From IMG/VR virus record IMGVR_UViG_3300048687_000051, positions 1-31,988 of that record: 31,988 nt of DNA, one strand, 5' to 3'. This DNA comes from a virus. The position numbers and the translations under genes were made by a program. Shown piece by piece: positions 7,002 through 14,916 of this stretch (positions are counted from its first letter, which is position 1; each line of letters begins with the position of its first letter). The notes under the pieces were generated by a model, which made no database searches, was not told where the DNA came from, and saw only the letters and a program-made list of their open reading frames with translations.

Positions 7002-9455
7002 ATGCCCGTGATGGTGGAGATGGGGTGGGGCGGTCTCGTCCAGTACCCGTGGTCGATCACGTGGACGGACATCACGGACCGCGTCGACCAGGTGCAGGGG
7101 GTGACCATCACCCGGGGCGCGTCCGACGAGCTGTCGGAGACGCAGCCGGGCACAGCCACCATGACCCTGGACAACCAGGACGGGGCGCTCACTCCGGGGA
7201 ATCCGGCCTCGCCGTTCTTTCCCTACGTGCGGAAACTAGCCCCGATCCGGGTGAGCATCGCGCACTACCCGGCCCGGACCGGGGCCAGCCCGTGGCAGGG
7301 CGCCCAGCTTGTCGACGACTTCTCGGCCGCGCTGGACACCGCACTGTGGACCACGCGCACCGGAACGAATGTGACGACGGGTGGACGGCTGCGGACGACC
7401 GACACCCCCGGTGTGTCCGCCGGGGTACGGACCGGGCAGTCGTGGATCCTGAAGGACAACGCCGTCAGTGCGCGGCTGGTGACGCCCCCCACGGCGGGCG
7501 CCTCGTCGGCGGCCACGGCCCGGATGACGGTCCACTCGACGACAGCGGGCACCCGCCTGGTGTGGCTGCTCGACCGGGTGGCCGGGACGCTCCAGGCCCG
7601 CAACGAGGTGGGCGGCGCGGACGGGGCGCCGACCACGATCACGTGGTCGGCGATCGATCACCTGTGGCTACGGATCCGGGAGACATCCGGGGTCACCGTC
7701 TGGGAGACGTCGCCGGACGGGTGGGACTGGACGGTCCGCCGGAGCCTGGCCACACCCGCCTGGGTGGCCACCCCGCAGGCCACGTCCCTGGAGCTGTCCG
7801 CCCAGCGCACAGGGGGCAGCGCCGGGTACGTGGAGTGGGACTCCGTCGGCGCGCAGATCCGCCCCCGCTTCTGGGGCATGGTCAACGAGTTCCCGGTGCA
7901 GTGGGAAGGGCTGGCCAGCACGGTCAGCATCAGCGCGACGGACCTGTTCAAACGCCTCAACCGCGCGCCCGCACTGCGCTCCATGCTGGGCATGGAGGTC
8001 CTGACCGTCGACACGCTGACCGGGGCCTACTCGTTCCCGGCCGCGTACTTCCCGCTGTCCGAGCCTGCCGACTCAACGGCGGCGGGTGACGTCATCGGCC
8101 GCGGGGCCGGGGCCCTGGCCTCCACCCAGGTCGGCGCGGGCGGCAGCCTGACCTTCGGGGACGAGGGAGTCCCGGAGACCGGAGAGACCTGCCTGACGCT
8201 CACCCCCGCCTCGGCCACGGCCGGGCGGTATCTGGTCGGGGACCTCGGCCTGCAGACCGCCGCGGACTTCACCACATGGATCGTGCACACCCAGGTCTGG
8301 ATCAAGACCAGCACCGCGGGCCGGGCCATCCTCGGCATGCACGACGTCATCCTCGACAACCAGTTGGTCCTCGCCCTCAACGGGTCCGGGGTCCTCACGG
8401 TGGAGACAACCCAGGACGGCAGCCCCCTCACCATCGGGACCACCACCAGTGGCAACTTGGCCGACGGAGCGTGGCACCACATCGTCTACGACGGATCTCT
8501 GCACCGGGTCTACGTGGACGGGGTGCCCGTCAGCGGGACGCTCGTCGGGACGTCGACCCAGAACATCCGCACCCTGTACATCGGCGGCTACCGGTCGGCC
8601 AGGCTCTTCTCCGGGCAGATCGCGCACGTCTCCCTGCACCTGGCCAACGGTCCCGTCGGCTCCGTGTACGCGGCCAGCAGTGACGCTCGTACCGGGTTCG
8701 CCGGGGAGTCCGCGGACTGGCGGGTCGAGCGCCTCGCCCGGTACGCGGGCCTGTCCTCGGTGACCATCCACGGGGACACGCACGACCCGATCGCCTCACA
8801 GGGACCCGGCGGCACGGGCGTGGTGGCCCGGCTGCGGGAGGTCGAGGCCACCGAGTCCGGACGCCTGTACGCGGAGCGCGACTACTACGGGCTGGCCTAC
8901 CAGTCCCGCGATGTCCGCTACAACCCGAACAGCGACGAGGAAGTTTTCGCGGTCGCCTACGCGGACCTGGAGCCTGGCACGCAGTTCGCGGACGACGACC
9001 AGAAGTTGTGCAACGAGGTCGAGGCGACGCGCCCGGGCGGAGCAACGCAGACCGTGAACGCGCCCTCGTCGATCTTCGCGTATGGCACGTACCCGCAGCA
9101 GCTGAACATCCTGAAGACCAGCGATAACTCGGTGACCGACGCGGCGTACTGGCTGGTGTCCCGCTACGCCAACCCGCAGCCCGAACTGCGGGAAGTGCCG
9201 ATTGAGGCGTACACGATGCCCGACTACCTGAGCACCCTCGACGCCGATATCTCCTCGTACTTCACCGTGTACGACCTGCCGTCGCAGGCGCCCACCGCAG
9301 AGACCCGGGTCACCGTCGAGGGCTACACCGAGACGATCAAAGAGCAGTCCCACGAGATCCAGTTCCGGACGTCGGCCAGTACCACCGACTCCGTGTGGAT
9401 CCTCGGGGACCCGGACTATTCGCAGCTCGACCAGACCACCCGCCTCGCCTACTGA
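7002..9455 (+). CDS. Minor tail protein / tip hub with LamG-like domain
   Basis: The 817-residue protein starts at ATG 7002 behind GGGAGG (6990-6995). Residues 1-90 (WTDITDRVDQVQGVTITRG... MTLDNQDGALTPG) match the N-terminus of actinophage minor tail proteins that follow the tape measure. Residues about 105-285 form one beta-rich insert (DDFSAALDTALWTTRTG), and residues about 425-550 form a clear LamG/concanavalin-like domain (DGAWHHIVYDGSLHRVYVDG). The C-terminal 250 residues are hub-like. It probably joins the tail tube to the receptor-binding tip, with the lectin-type folds contacting cell-wall sugars. It seems to merge roles that other phages split over two genes. Confidence 0.8.
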   Translation: MPVMVEMGWGGLVQYPWSITWTDITDRVDQVQGVTITRGASDELSETQPGTATMTLDNQDGALTPGNPASPFFPYVRKLAPIRVSIAHYPARTGASPWQGAQLVDDFSAALDTALWTTRTGTNVTTGGRLRTTDTPGVSAGVRTGQSWILKDNAVSARLVTPPTAGASSAATARMTVHSTTAGTRLVWLLDRVAGTLQARNEVGGADGAPTTITWSAIDHLWLRIRETSGVTVWETSPDGWDWTVRRSLATPAWVATPQATSLELSAQRTGGSAGYVEWDSVGAQIRPRFWGMVNEFPVQWEGLASTVSISATDLFKRLNRAPALRSMLGMEVLTVDTLTGAYSFPAAYFPLSEPADSTAAGDVIGRGAGALASTQVGAGGSLTFGDEGVPETGETCLTLTPASATAGRYLVGDLGLQTAADFTTWIVHTQVWIKTSTAGRAILGMHDVILDNQLVLALNGSGVLTVETTQDGSPLTIGTTTSGNLADGAWHHIVYDGSLHRVYVDGVPVSGTLVGTSTQNIRTLYIGGYRSARLFSGQIAHVSLHLANGPVGSVYAASSDARTGFAGESADWRVERLARYAGLSSVTIHGDTHDPIASQGPGGTGVVARLREVEATESGRLYAERDYYGLAYQSRDVRYNPNSDEEVFAVAYADLEPGTQFADDDQKLCNEVEATRPGGATQTVNAPSSIFAYGTYPQQLNILKTSDNSVTDAAYWLVSRYANPQPELREVPIEAYTMPDYLSTLDADISSYFTVYDLPSQAPTAETRVTVEGYTETIKEQSHEIQFRTSASTTDSVWILGDPDYSQLDQTTRLAY

Positions 9456-9466
9456 CCGGAGACCCC

Positions 9467-9937
9467 ATGGCCACCGCTGCTCTGCCCGCCGACGCCATAG
9501 TGCAGGCCGAGACGTACTACCTGCCGCCGACCCCGCGCCGCGGCCAGCCCGTCCAGGACTGGTCACAGGTCCCCGGGGCCGAGTTGGTTTTCAAGTGGGT
9601 GGAGTCGAAGATGGGATGGCGGGTGCCCGTCCCCACCGAGTGGGTCCCCGACGACCCGGGCCTGTATGCCCGCATCGACGACGGCCGGTGGATCGCCGAG
9701 TGCATCTGCGGCGCCGCATGGATGGTGTCGGTCTTGGATCCCCGGTTCGCGTGCGCGCAGTGCCGGCGCGACTGGGTACCGCTCATCGTCCCCGACGACA
9801 TCCCCGCCGCCGAGGCCGAGGCGCTCGCCCTCGTCCGCCGGTTCTGGTTCCACCCGGACGACCCCCGCAACCCAGTCCAGCCCGAGCCGGAACCGGAGAC
9901 CCCGGTCGACCCTGCACCTGAGGAGCCGCAGCCGTGA
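9467..9937 (+). CDS. Small tail-region protein with zinc-ribbon motif
   Basis: The 156-residue product starts at ATG 9467, 11 bases after the previous stop, behind CGGAGA. A pair of knuckles, CICG and CAQC about 20 residues apart (near residues 84-107), suggests a bound zinc. The N-terminus is Pro-rich and the last 30 residues are a Pro/Glu repeat tail (PEPEPETP). Its stop overlaps the next start (GTGA). It is unfamiliar as a named family; location between tail hub and a fibre-like gene suggests a virion or tail-tip accessory role. Confidence 0.6.
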   Translation: MATAALPADAIVQAETYYLPPTPRRGQPVQDWSQVPGAELVFKWVESKMGWRVPVPTEWVPDDPGLYARIDDGRWIAECICGAAWMVSVLDPRFACAQCRRDWVPLIVPDDIPAAEAEALALVRRFWFHPDDPRNPVQPEPEPETPVDPAPEEPQP

Positions 9938-10425
9938 CGTTCGGACCGAAGACGTGGATCGTCGGCGAGACCGTATCCGCGGCCCTGCTGAATCAGGAGA
10001 TCCGCGATCAGTTCGCCAGCATCTTCGACGCGTGGACCCCGTACACCCCGACCTGGACAGCCAGCACCAACCCCAGCATCGGATCCGGCACCATCGCCGG
10101 CCGGTACCTGAAGGTCGGCCGGACCTGCCACGTAGAGATCCGCCAGTCCCACGCGGGGAACACAACCTACGGAGCGGGCGGGTACACCTGGTCGCTGCCG
10201 TTCCCGTCTGCCGCCGGGGTCGACTACCTCGGGGTGGCCCGCCTCGTCGGGGCCGCCGCGTGGAACGGACAGACCATCATGACCGGTGGCAGCAGCGGCT
10301 TCAACGCCACGTTCCCGACCAGCGCGACGGACTCCCGGTCGGCAACCCTCGCGGCCACCGTCCCGGAAACCCTCACCGCGGCCAGCGTCATCCGCCTGTA
10401 CATCACCTACCAGACGGCCAGCTGA
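9934..10425 (+). CDS. Minor tail protein / tail-tip fibre-like protein
   Basis: The 163-residue protein starts at GTG 9934 overlapping the previous TGA. The N-terminus FGPKTWIVGETVSAALLNQE, followed by IRDQF and then WTPYTPTWTAST with GRYLKVGRTCHVEI, is a pattern I know from Streptomyces phage minor tail and fibre proteins, in which a short helical anchor is followed by a beta-rich head domain. It is the last structural gene before a strong terminator. It may contact the host surface; no enzymatic motif is seen. Confidence 0.75.
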   Translation: MTFGPKTWIVGETVSAALLNQEIRDQFASIFDAWTPYTPTWTASTNPSIGSGTIAGRYLKVGRTCHVEIRQSHAGNTTYGAGGYTWSLPFPSAAGVDYLGVARLVGAAAWNGQTIMTGGSSGFNATFPTSATDSRSATLAATVPETLTAASVIRLYITYQTAS

Positions 10426-10443
10426 CCACCCTTCATCCCGCCC

Positions 10444-10471
10444 GCCCCGCGCCCTCTGGCCGGGGCTTTTT
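10444..10471 (+). terminator. Rho-independent terminator after tail genes
   Basis: GCCCCG (10444-10449) pairs with CGGGGC (10461-10466), the inner GCC/GGC pair closes a CTCT loop, and five T follow. One C (10450) is bulged. It separates the tail operon from the lysis genes. Confidence 0.85.
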
Positions 10472-10489
10472 GCATTCCTGGAGACGCAC

Positions 10490-11296
10490 ATGGCCTGGTA
10501 TCCGGGCGCCACGAAGTACGAGCTGCAGCCGGAGAGCGATGCTCAACCGGCGATACGGCCGACGCAGTTCATCGTCCACAGCATCATCGCCCCGTGGACG
10601 GCGCGCCGCGTCTACGAGTACTGGCGGGACAGCACCAACCTGGAGTCCCACTTCGGTCTCGGCTACTCCGGGGACCTCGGCCAGTTCATCGGGACGGAGA
10701 CCCGGGCCGACGCGAACGCCGGCGCGAACCGCCGCTCTGACGGGACGGGCGCGGTGAGCATCGAGACCGCATCGAACCTTCAGGGCTCCGACCCGTGGAC
10801 CGACGAGCAGGTCGAAGAGCTCATCAAGCTCGGCGTGTGGCTCCACCAGAAGCACGGGATCCCGCTGCGGATCTGCCGCACCCACAACGACCCGGGGATG
10901 GGCTGGCACTCGATGTTCCCGCAGTGGTCGACGTCGGGCACCGCCTGCCCGGGGAAGGCCCGCATCGCCCAGTTCAAGACCACCGTGTTCCCGGGGATCG
11001 TCGCGCGAGCCACCGGCAAGACCACACCCCCGATCACCACACCCCCGAAGAAGGACGAGGACAACGTGGCACTGACCACCGCACAGGATGCCCGGCTGGC
11101 CCGGGTCGAGAAGAAGCTCGACGAACTGGCCTCAGGTGCCGCAGTCGCCCCGTGGACGTACCGCAACCCGACGCTGGACGCCGAGTCGAAGAAGGCCGGC
11201 CACCGGATCCCGGACATGCACGGCCGGGTCGAACAGCTCCAGTCCACCCTCGACGGCCTGGTCAAGGCCGTCGCCGAACTGAAGAAGGGAGCCTGA
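10490..11296 (+). CDS. Endolysin, N-acetylmuramoyl-L-alanine amidase
   Basis: The 268-residue protein (ATG 10490) has an Amidase_2/PGRP-type domain over residues 1-170. The likely zinc ligands are H30 (FIVHSI), H140 (GWHSM) and C153 (TACPGK), in the spacing of T7 lysozyme. It cleaves the bond between muramic acid and the stem peptide in peptidoglycan at the end of infection. A Thr/Pro/Lys linker (about 175-192) leads to a C-terminal helical part (RLARVEKKLDELA, then DMHGRVEQLQSTLDGLVKAV) that may bind the wall or form oligomers. There is no signal peptide, so release by a holin is expected; a holin candidate follows two bases later. A possible internal start lies at GTG 11066. Confidence 0.92.
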   Translation: MAWYPGATKYELQPESDAQPAIRPTQFIVHSIIAPWTARRVYEYWRDSTNLESHFGLGYSGDLGQFIGTETRADANAGANRRSDGTGAVSIETASNLQGSDPWTDEQVEELIKLGVWLHQKHGIPLRICRTHNDPGMGWHSMFPQWSTSGTACPGKARIAQFKTTVFPGIVARATGKTTPPITTPPKKDEDNVALTTAQDARLARVEKKLDELASGAAVAPWTYRNPTLDAESKKAGHRIPDMHGRVEQLQSTLDGLVKAVAELKKGA

Positions 11297-11298
11297 CC

Positions 11299-11514
11299 AT
11301 GGCTGCACCCACTGAGGCGAAGGTGAAGGCCGCGACGACCGCCACGTTCCTCGCCGGTCTCGCCATCGCCGTACTCAACGCGGTTGTCGCCGACAACAGC
11401 CTGCTGGGCCCGCTCCCGGTGTGGCTCCAGGCGCCCGTGCTCGCGCTCGTCCCGACGGGGCTGACGTGGCTGGCCGGGTACCAGGCACGGCACACCCCGA
11501 GGAGCATCGCCTGA
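11299..11514 (+). CDS. Holin candidate (two membrane segments)
   Basis: The 71-residue protein starts at ATG 11299 right after the endolysin. Two hydrophobic segments (TATFLAGLAIAVLNAVV near residues 13-30 and LQAPVLALVPTGLTWLAGY near 43-61) and a short charged C-terminus (QARHTPRSIA) fit a class II-type holin, which forms holes in the inner membrane and lets the endolysin reach the wall. Position in the cassette is the main support, since holins share little sequence. The stop overlaps the next ATG. Confidence 0.75.
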   Translation: MAAPTEAKVKAATTATFLAGLAIAVLNAVVADNSLLGPLPVWLQAPVLALVPTGLTWLAGYQARHTPRSIA

Positions 11515-11954
11515 TGCGGGCCGCGTCCGCCCTCTGGGCGCATCTGGGCTGGCGCGGCCTGGCACTCGCCGGCCCCGGCGCCGGATGGATCGTTGTTGGG
11601 CTCGGCCTGGTCATCACCGACCGGCCCGCGGTGAACCGGGCGACGGGGCCGCTGATCTCCCTCATGTGCATCGAGGCGTGGGGCGGGATGTGGATCGCCT
11701 GCGGGATTCTCGGCCTGGCCGCCGGGGTCATGCGCCCGGGACGGGATACCTGGGGCTTCGCCGCGGTGTCCCTGCCTCCGGCGGTGTGGGCCCTGTCCTA
11801 CGCCACGGCTGCGGTCGTCGGCCGGTACTCCCCGGGGTGGGCGACCGTTCCGGTGTACGCGGTCGTGCTGTTGCTGCTGGTCATCATCGCTGCACTGACG
11901 GGGGGTCGCAGGCGTATCTGTACGTGTGAGAGAGGGGGCCACGGTGGGCACTGA
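11514..11954 (+). CDS. Four-segment membrane protein of the lysis cassette
   Basis: The 146-residue product starts at ATG 11514 within the TGA of the holin gene. It has about four hydrophobic segments (near residues 13-34, 47-70, 80-101 and 107-128) and a basic, Cys-containing tail (GGRRRICTCERGG). No known domain is recognised. The tight coupling to the holin gene suggests a second holin, an antiholin or another lysis-timing protein; a role in immunity to other phages is possible. It overlaps the following gene by a few codons. Confidence 0.65.
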   Translation: MRAASALWAHLGWRGLALAGPGAGWIVVGLGLVITDRPAVNRATGPLISLMCIEAWGGMWIACGILGLAAGVMRPGRDTWGFAAVSLPPAVWALSYATAAVVGRYSPGWATVPVYAVVLLLLVIIAALTGGRRRICTCERGGHGGH

Positions 11955-12324
11955 AGGCACCGTGCTGGGTGTGGCGATCGCCGTGGTGGGCGGGATCTGC
12001 TCGGTCCTTGTGGCCAGGATCAGCGCGCCGCGCGCACCTGGTCCTCAGCTTCCGGGTCCGGCCGCCGACGAGGGGGACCCGCCGCCGGGCCTGCAGGTGT
12101 CACCGGAAATCTGGGCGTACATGTCCGGCCGGTTCGAGACCCTGGAAGAGAAGGTCGACCACCTGACCGTCCTCGTCGAGACGAAGAAGGCTGAGGTGTC
12201 CGCGCTGGAGCGGATGCTCCGCCAGGCCATGCGGATCATCCGCCGCGCAAACCGGCGCCTGGCCGCACGCGGCGAGACCCCCGAGGAGATACCGCGGGAG
12301 CTCATCCCCTACAGCATCGAGTGA
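11944..12324 (+). CDS. Membrane-anchored coiled-coil protein, lysis cassette
   Basis: From GTG 11944 this is 126 residues, with AGAGGGGG at 11931-11938 as ribosome site; GTG 11926 is an in-frame alternative. A single N-terminal membrane segment (TVLGVAIAVVGGICSVLVA) is followed by a Pro/Gly linker and a strong coiled coil (RFETLEEKVDHLTVLVETKK to about residue 105) with a basic end. The layout suggests a helper of lysis that spans from membrane towards the wall, or a holin partner. It is not recognisably a Gram-negative spanin. Confidence 0.65.
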   Translation: MGTEGTVLGVAIAVVGGICSVLVARISAPRAPGPQLPGPAADEGDPPPGLQVSPEIWAYMSGRFETLEEKVDHLTVLVETKKAEVSALERMLRQAMRIIRRANRRLAARGETPEEIPRELIPYSIE

Positions 12325-12327
12325 TCA

Positions 12328-12365
12328 CGCCCCCTGTCCTGGCCTCACGGCCGGGGCGGGGGGCG
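12328..12365. terminator. Hairpin between convergent genes
   Basis: CGCCCCC (12328-12334) pairs with GGGGGCG (12359-12365), and an inner GGCC/GGCC pair has a TCAC loop. There is no clear T-run. It lies between the lysis cassette and the oppositely oriented GntR gene, so a two-way terminator is plausible. Confidence 0.5.
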
Positions 12366-12382
12366 CTTCGTCGTGTCCGGGG

Positions 12383-12616
12383 TCAGGCGTCCGTGCGGGT
12401 AACGAAGGTGCCCTTGTTCGGGAGGGTGACGACGAGCCCGCGCTCGCGCAGCTCCTGCACGGCTCGGCGTGCGGTCCCGGGCGCGACACCGTACTGGGCG
12501 CCCATGGCCCGCTCGTTCGGTAGGCGGGCACCGTGGGGCAGACGCCCTTCGCGAATCTCCCGCTCCACCCGGTCAGCGACCTGCACGTACACGTACTGCA
12601 TGGGGTCGTGGTCCAT
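12383..12616 (-). CDS. GntR-type winged-helix regulator without effector domain
   Basis: The 77-residue product is only a GntR winged helix: YVQVADRVEREIREGRLPHGARLPNERAMG with the recognition part GVAPGTARRAVQELRERGLV and wing LPNKGTFVT. Effector domains normally add about 150 residues and are absent. Short GntR proteins act as repressors in actinomycete mobile elements (KorSA of pSAM2 is a GntR protein). On the - strand a TAGCTT box (12623-12628) lies 6 bases before the ATG and no ribosome site is seen, so a leaderless message is likely. Direct repeats of CATGGGG at 12665 and 12676 in the upstream region could be its operator. Confidence 0.8.
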   Translation of the reverse strand: MDHDPMQYVYVQVADRVEREIREGRLPHGARLPNERAMGAQYGVAPGTARRAVQELRERGLVVTLPNKGTFVTRTDA

Positions 12617-12713
12617 GCCCGGAAGCTACGGCTGGGCAGTGCGCCGCGCATCCGCAGGTGGCCGCATGGGGTGCCATGGGGCGGCCTATAGCGGTACGGT
12701 CTGAGCAGGAAGA

Positions 12714-12744
12714 ACCCCCGCGACCGTGTCACCGGTCCGGGGGT
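12714..12744 (+). promoter_or_regulatory. Leader stem-loop in the 12617-12772 gap
   Basis: ACCCCCG (12714-12720) pairs with CGGGGGT (12738-12744) and GACCG (12722-12726) pairs with CGGTC (12733-12737), leaving one bulged C and a TGTCAC loop. It lies between a possible -10 (TACGGT, 12695-12700) and the small gene at 12773, so it would sit in that gene's leader. No T-run follows. The rest of the gap holds the divergent promoter region of the GntR gene. Confidence 0.5.
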
Positions 12745-12772
12745 GCGGACACCAGCCTGAGGAGCTGATGAC

Positions 12773-12961
12773 ATGCCCGAGCCTACTGGGAGAGTGGCAG
12801 CCGAGCACAGGGCCACCGAGGCAACGATGCAGGCGGCGTACACCGCGTTCATCGTCCACGTCCAGAACTGCGCCCCGTGCCGCACAGACGGTGTCGACTG
12901 CACGACGGCCGAGACGCTACGCCAGGATTACCGGGACGCCACCCCGAAGGTGGCCCGCTGA
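12773..12961 (+). CDS. Small Cys-containing protein
   Basis: The 62-residue protein starts at ATG 12773 with GAGGAG about 8 bases upstream. It has a helical N-terminus (AEHRATEATMQAAYTAFIVHV) and a knuckle-like group CAPC...DC (residues about 33-43). Small proteins of this pattern are common in Streptomyces and its phages with no known role. Zinc binding would need more ligands, perhaps in a dimer. Its stop overlaps the next start. Confidence 0.6.
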   Translation: MPEPTGRVAAEHRATEATMQAAYTAFIVHVQNCAPCRTDGVDCTTAETLRQDYRDATPKVAR

Positions 12962-13116
12962 TGCAGACCATCGAGCACCCGCACGGGTACTGCTGGTCCG
13001 AGCACCCCGAAGGCGGGCCGCGCTGCACCCTCGACCCAGGACACGAGGGCAGCCACCACGACTGGTACGCGCGTGGCGCGTGGAGAGACTGGCCAGCGAC
13101 GAAGCCAGTGCACTGA
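12961..13116 (+). CDS. Small His/Cys-rich protein
   Basis: The 51-residue product starts at ATG 12961 overlapping the previous TGA. It is rich in His, Trp and Cys (HPHGYCWSEHPEGGPRC, then DPGHEGSHHDWY), which suggests a small metal-bound fold. Small peptides of the pattern C...H...G.C.L..GH.G.H are often seen in Streptomyces accessory regions. Function is unknown. A tandem terminator follows 3 bases after its stop. Confidence 0.6.
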   Translation: MQTIEHPHGYCWSEHPEGGPRCTLDPGHEGSHHDWYARGAWRDWPATKPVH

Positions 13117-13118
13117 CT

Positions 13119-13160
13119 CCCTGCCCGTACCCGAGGCCGGCGGCCGGGGTGCGGGCAGGG
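13119..13160 (+). terminator. First hairpin of a tandem terminator
   Basis: CCCTGCCCG (13119-13127) pairs with CGGGCAGGG (13152-13160), and the inside is GC-rich and can extend the stem. It directly follows the small gene pair. Confidence 0.65.
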
Positions 13161-13163
13161 TCA

Positions 13164-13192
13164 AGGCCCCGACCTTCGCGCGGTCGGGGCCT
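13164..13192 (+). terminator. Second hairpin of a tandem terminator
   Basis: AGGCCCCGACC (13164-13174) pairs perfectly with GGTCGGGGCCT (13182-13192), followed by the T-containing CTTCGTGT. Together with the preceding hairpin it should stop leftover transcription before the integrase region. Confidence 0.8.
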
Positions 13193-13405
13193 CTTCGTGT
13201 CCGTTTCGTACCTGCCCCTTGGATTCGAAGGCCATGCGCACCCTCCGCCTTCGCCGCCTTTCGCCCCCACAAACCCGCAGGTCAGAGGGCTAATGCGCGC
13301 ACCGTTCGGACCGGTGCCGACCGTTTTCCGGTAGGGGTGTCATAGGCCCTGTTCCGGGTTCCCGAACCTGTGACAAGGCCACCACTGTTGGCGCACACTC
13401 AGGGG
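13193..13405. promoter_or_regulatory. Gap before integrase: likely attP and int promoter
   Basis: This 213-base gap has no gene. It contains an inverted repeat GTTCCGGG/CCCGAAC (13351-13367), a related pair ATGCGCACC and ATGCGCGCACC (near 13234 and 13293), and a possible promoter GTGACA (13370-13375), 18 bases, CACACT (13394-13399) ending 6 bases before the integrase ATG. attP sites of serine integrases are short imperfect palindromes that usually lie beside int, so this is the best place for it, but no core could be identified by eye. Confidence 0.45.
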
Positions 13406-14890
13406 ATGAAGCACACCCGCGCGCAGCACACCGGCCCGACCCGCGCCGTGATCTACGTCCGCATCAGCCAGGACCGCACCGGCGCCCACCTCGGCGTGGA
13501 CAGCCAGCGCGAGGACTGCGAAGAGCTTGCCACCAGGCATGGCTTCGAAGTCGTTGAGGTGTACGTCGACAACGACCTCAGCGCCTACTCCGGCAAGGTC
13601 CGCAAGGGCTACCGGCAGATGCTCGCCGACCTCAACGATGGCCTCGCCACAGCCGTGATCGTGTGGCACAACGACCGGCTGCACCGTTCACCACTGGAGC
13701 TCGAGGAATACATCGACCTCAGCCAGCGCCGAGGCATCGACACGTTCACCTGCGTAGCGGGAGAGGTCGACCTCTCAACGCCCGGCGGGCGAATGAACGC
13801 CCGCATGCACGGCGTGATCGCCCGCCACGAATCCGAGCACAAGGCAGAGCGCGTCGCCCGTGCCCGCCTGCGGAACGCAAAGGCCGGGAAGTTCGCGGGT
13901 GGTCTCCGTCCGTTCGGATGGGGCGTGCCCACCGGGGAGACACGGAAGAAGATCGTGAAGGGCACCGACGAGGAGATCGACGTGCCCGTCCTCGACATGA
14001 ACAAGCTGGTGCCCGAGGAAGGCGCGGCCCTCGAAGCGGGCACAGATCAGATTCTGGCCGGCGGGTCGGTACGCGGGTGGGTGCGGTGGCTCGCCGACAA
14101 GGGGATGACGTCGACGCAGGGCAAGCCGATCGACCACCAGTCGGCACGCGACATGCTGCTGCGCCCGAGGAACGCCGGAATCGCGGTCTACAGGGGCGAG
14201 GAGATCGGCCCCGGGCTCTGGGAACCCGCGATCGACGAGGCGCGCTTCAGGGCCGTTGTGGCAATCCTGACGAACCCGTCACGGATCACGTCGCCGGGGC
14301 CGACGCCGAAGTGGTTCGGGTCCCTGATCTACGAGTGCGGGTATCCGGGGTGCACGGCAAACGTGAAGTGCACCCGGGTGGGTGGGGCGAACCATCCCTC
14401 GTACCGGTGCGACGCCCAGCACGGCGGCGGCAGGAAGGCGGAGACCCTCGACCGGTACATCGAGGACCTCCTCGTCGACCGGCTGTCCGCCGACGATGCG
14501 GGCAGTCTCCTGGCGCCGGCGGCTGACGGGGTGAACGTGGCCGGGCTCCAGGTGGAGAGCGAGCAGATCCGGCGGCGGATGACCGACCTGGCGGGCATGT
14601 TCGGCGCCGGGCAGATCGACATGGCCCAGTTCACCGAGGGCACGGACACGGCGCGCGCCCAGCTCGAAGGCGTCACAGCCCAGCTGGCACGGGCCGCGGT
14701 AAAGGATCCACTCGTCGGCCTGGTCGGCGCGCCCGACGTCCGCAAGGCGTGGGACGCGCTGCCCCTCGACCGCCGGCGCACGGTGCTGCGGTCCCTGCTG
14801 AAGGTGGTCCTGCACAAGCCCCGCCCCGGCCGCATGCCCGACGGCGGGTACTTCGACTACGAAGCCATCGAGACGCGGTGGAAGCGGTAG
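13406..14890 (+). CDS. int: Large serine integrase
   Basis: The 494-residue protein starts at ATG 13406; an in-frame GTG at 13370 would add 12 residues. The resolvase domain (about 13-160) has the catalytic serine S21 in YVRIS, and the motif DNDLSAYSGK and the block VIARHESEHKAERVARARLR are typical of large serine recombinases. It is followed by the recombinase domain (FGWGVP onward), a zinc ribbon near residues 310-340 (CGYPGC...YRC) and a helical region with the coiled-coil motif. It performs site-specific integration between attP and attB, and needs a directionality factor for excision, which is not identified here. No ribosome site fits the ATG; leaderless translation is possible. Confidence 0.95.
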   Translation: MKHTRAQHTGPTRAVIYVRISQDRTGAHLGVDSQREDCEELATRHGFEVVEVYVDNDLSAYSGKVRKGYRQMLADLNDGLATAVIVWHNDRLHRSPLELEEYIDLSQRRGIDTFTCVAGEVDLSTPGGRMNARMHGVIARHESEHKAERVARARLRNAKAGKFAGGLRPFGWGVPTGETRKKIVKGTDEEIDVPVLDMNKLVPEEGAALEAGTDQILAGGSVRGWVRWLADKGMTSTQGKPIDHQSARDMLLRPRNAGIAVYRGEEIGPGLWEPAIDEARFRAVVAILTNPSRITSPGPTPKWFGSLIYECGYPGCTANVKCTRVGGANHPSYRCDAQHGGGRKAETLDRYIEDLLVDRLSADDAGSLLAPAADGVNVAGLQVESEQIRRRMTDLAGMFGAGQIDMAQFTEGTDTARAQLEGVTAQLARAAVKDPLVGLVGAPDVRKAWDALPLDRRRTVLRSLLKVVLHKPRPGRMPDGGYFDYEAIETRWKR

Positions 14891-14916
14891 CGGGACGCCC
14901 GTTGGGGCGCCTCTAT

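Noticed and set aside
10433-11565. Open - strand frames opposite the endolysin
   Set aside because: They mirror the amidase gene; the amidase zinc ligands fix the coding strand.
13220-13235. tRNA T-arm-like sequence GGATTCGAA near 13221
   Set aside because: No cloverleaf, acceptor or anticodon arm can be formed around it.
12321-13345. Plus-strand frames through the GntR gene and the tandem terminator
   Set aside because: They run across hairpins and the opposite GntR gene, with Arg/Pro-rich sequence and no ribosome sites.
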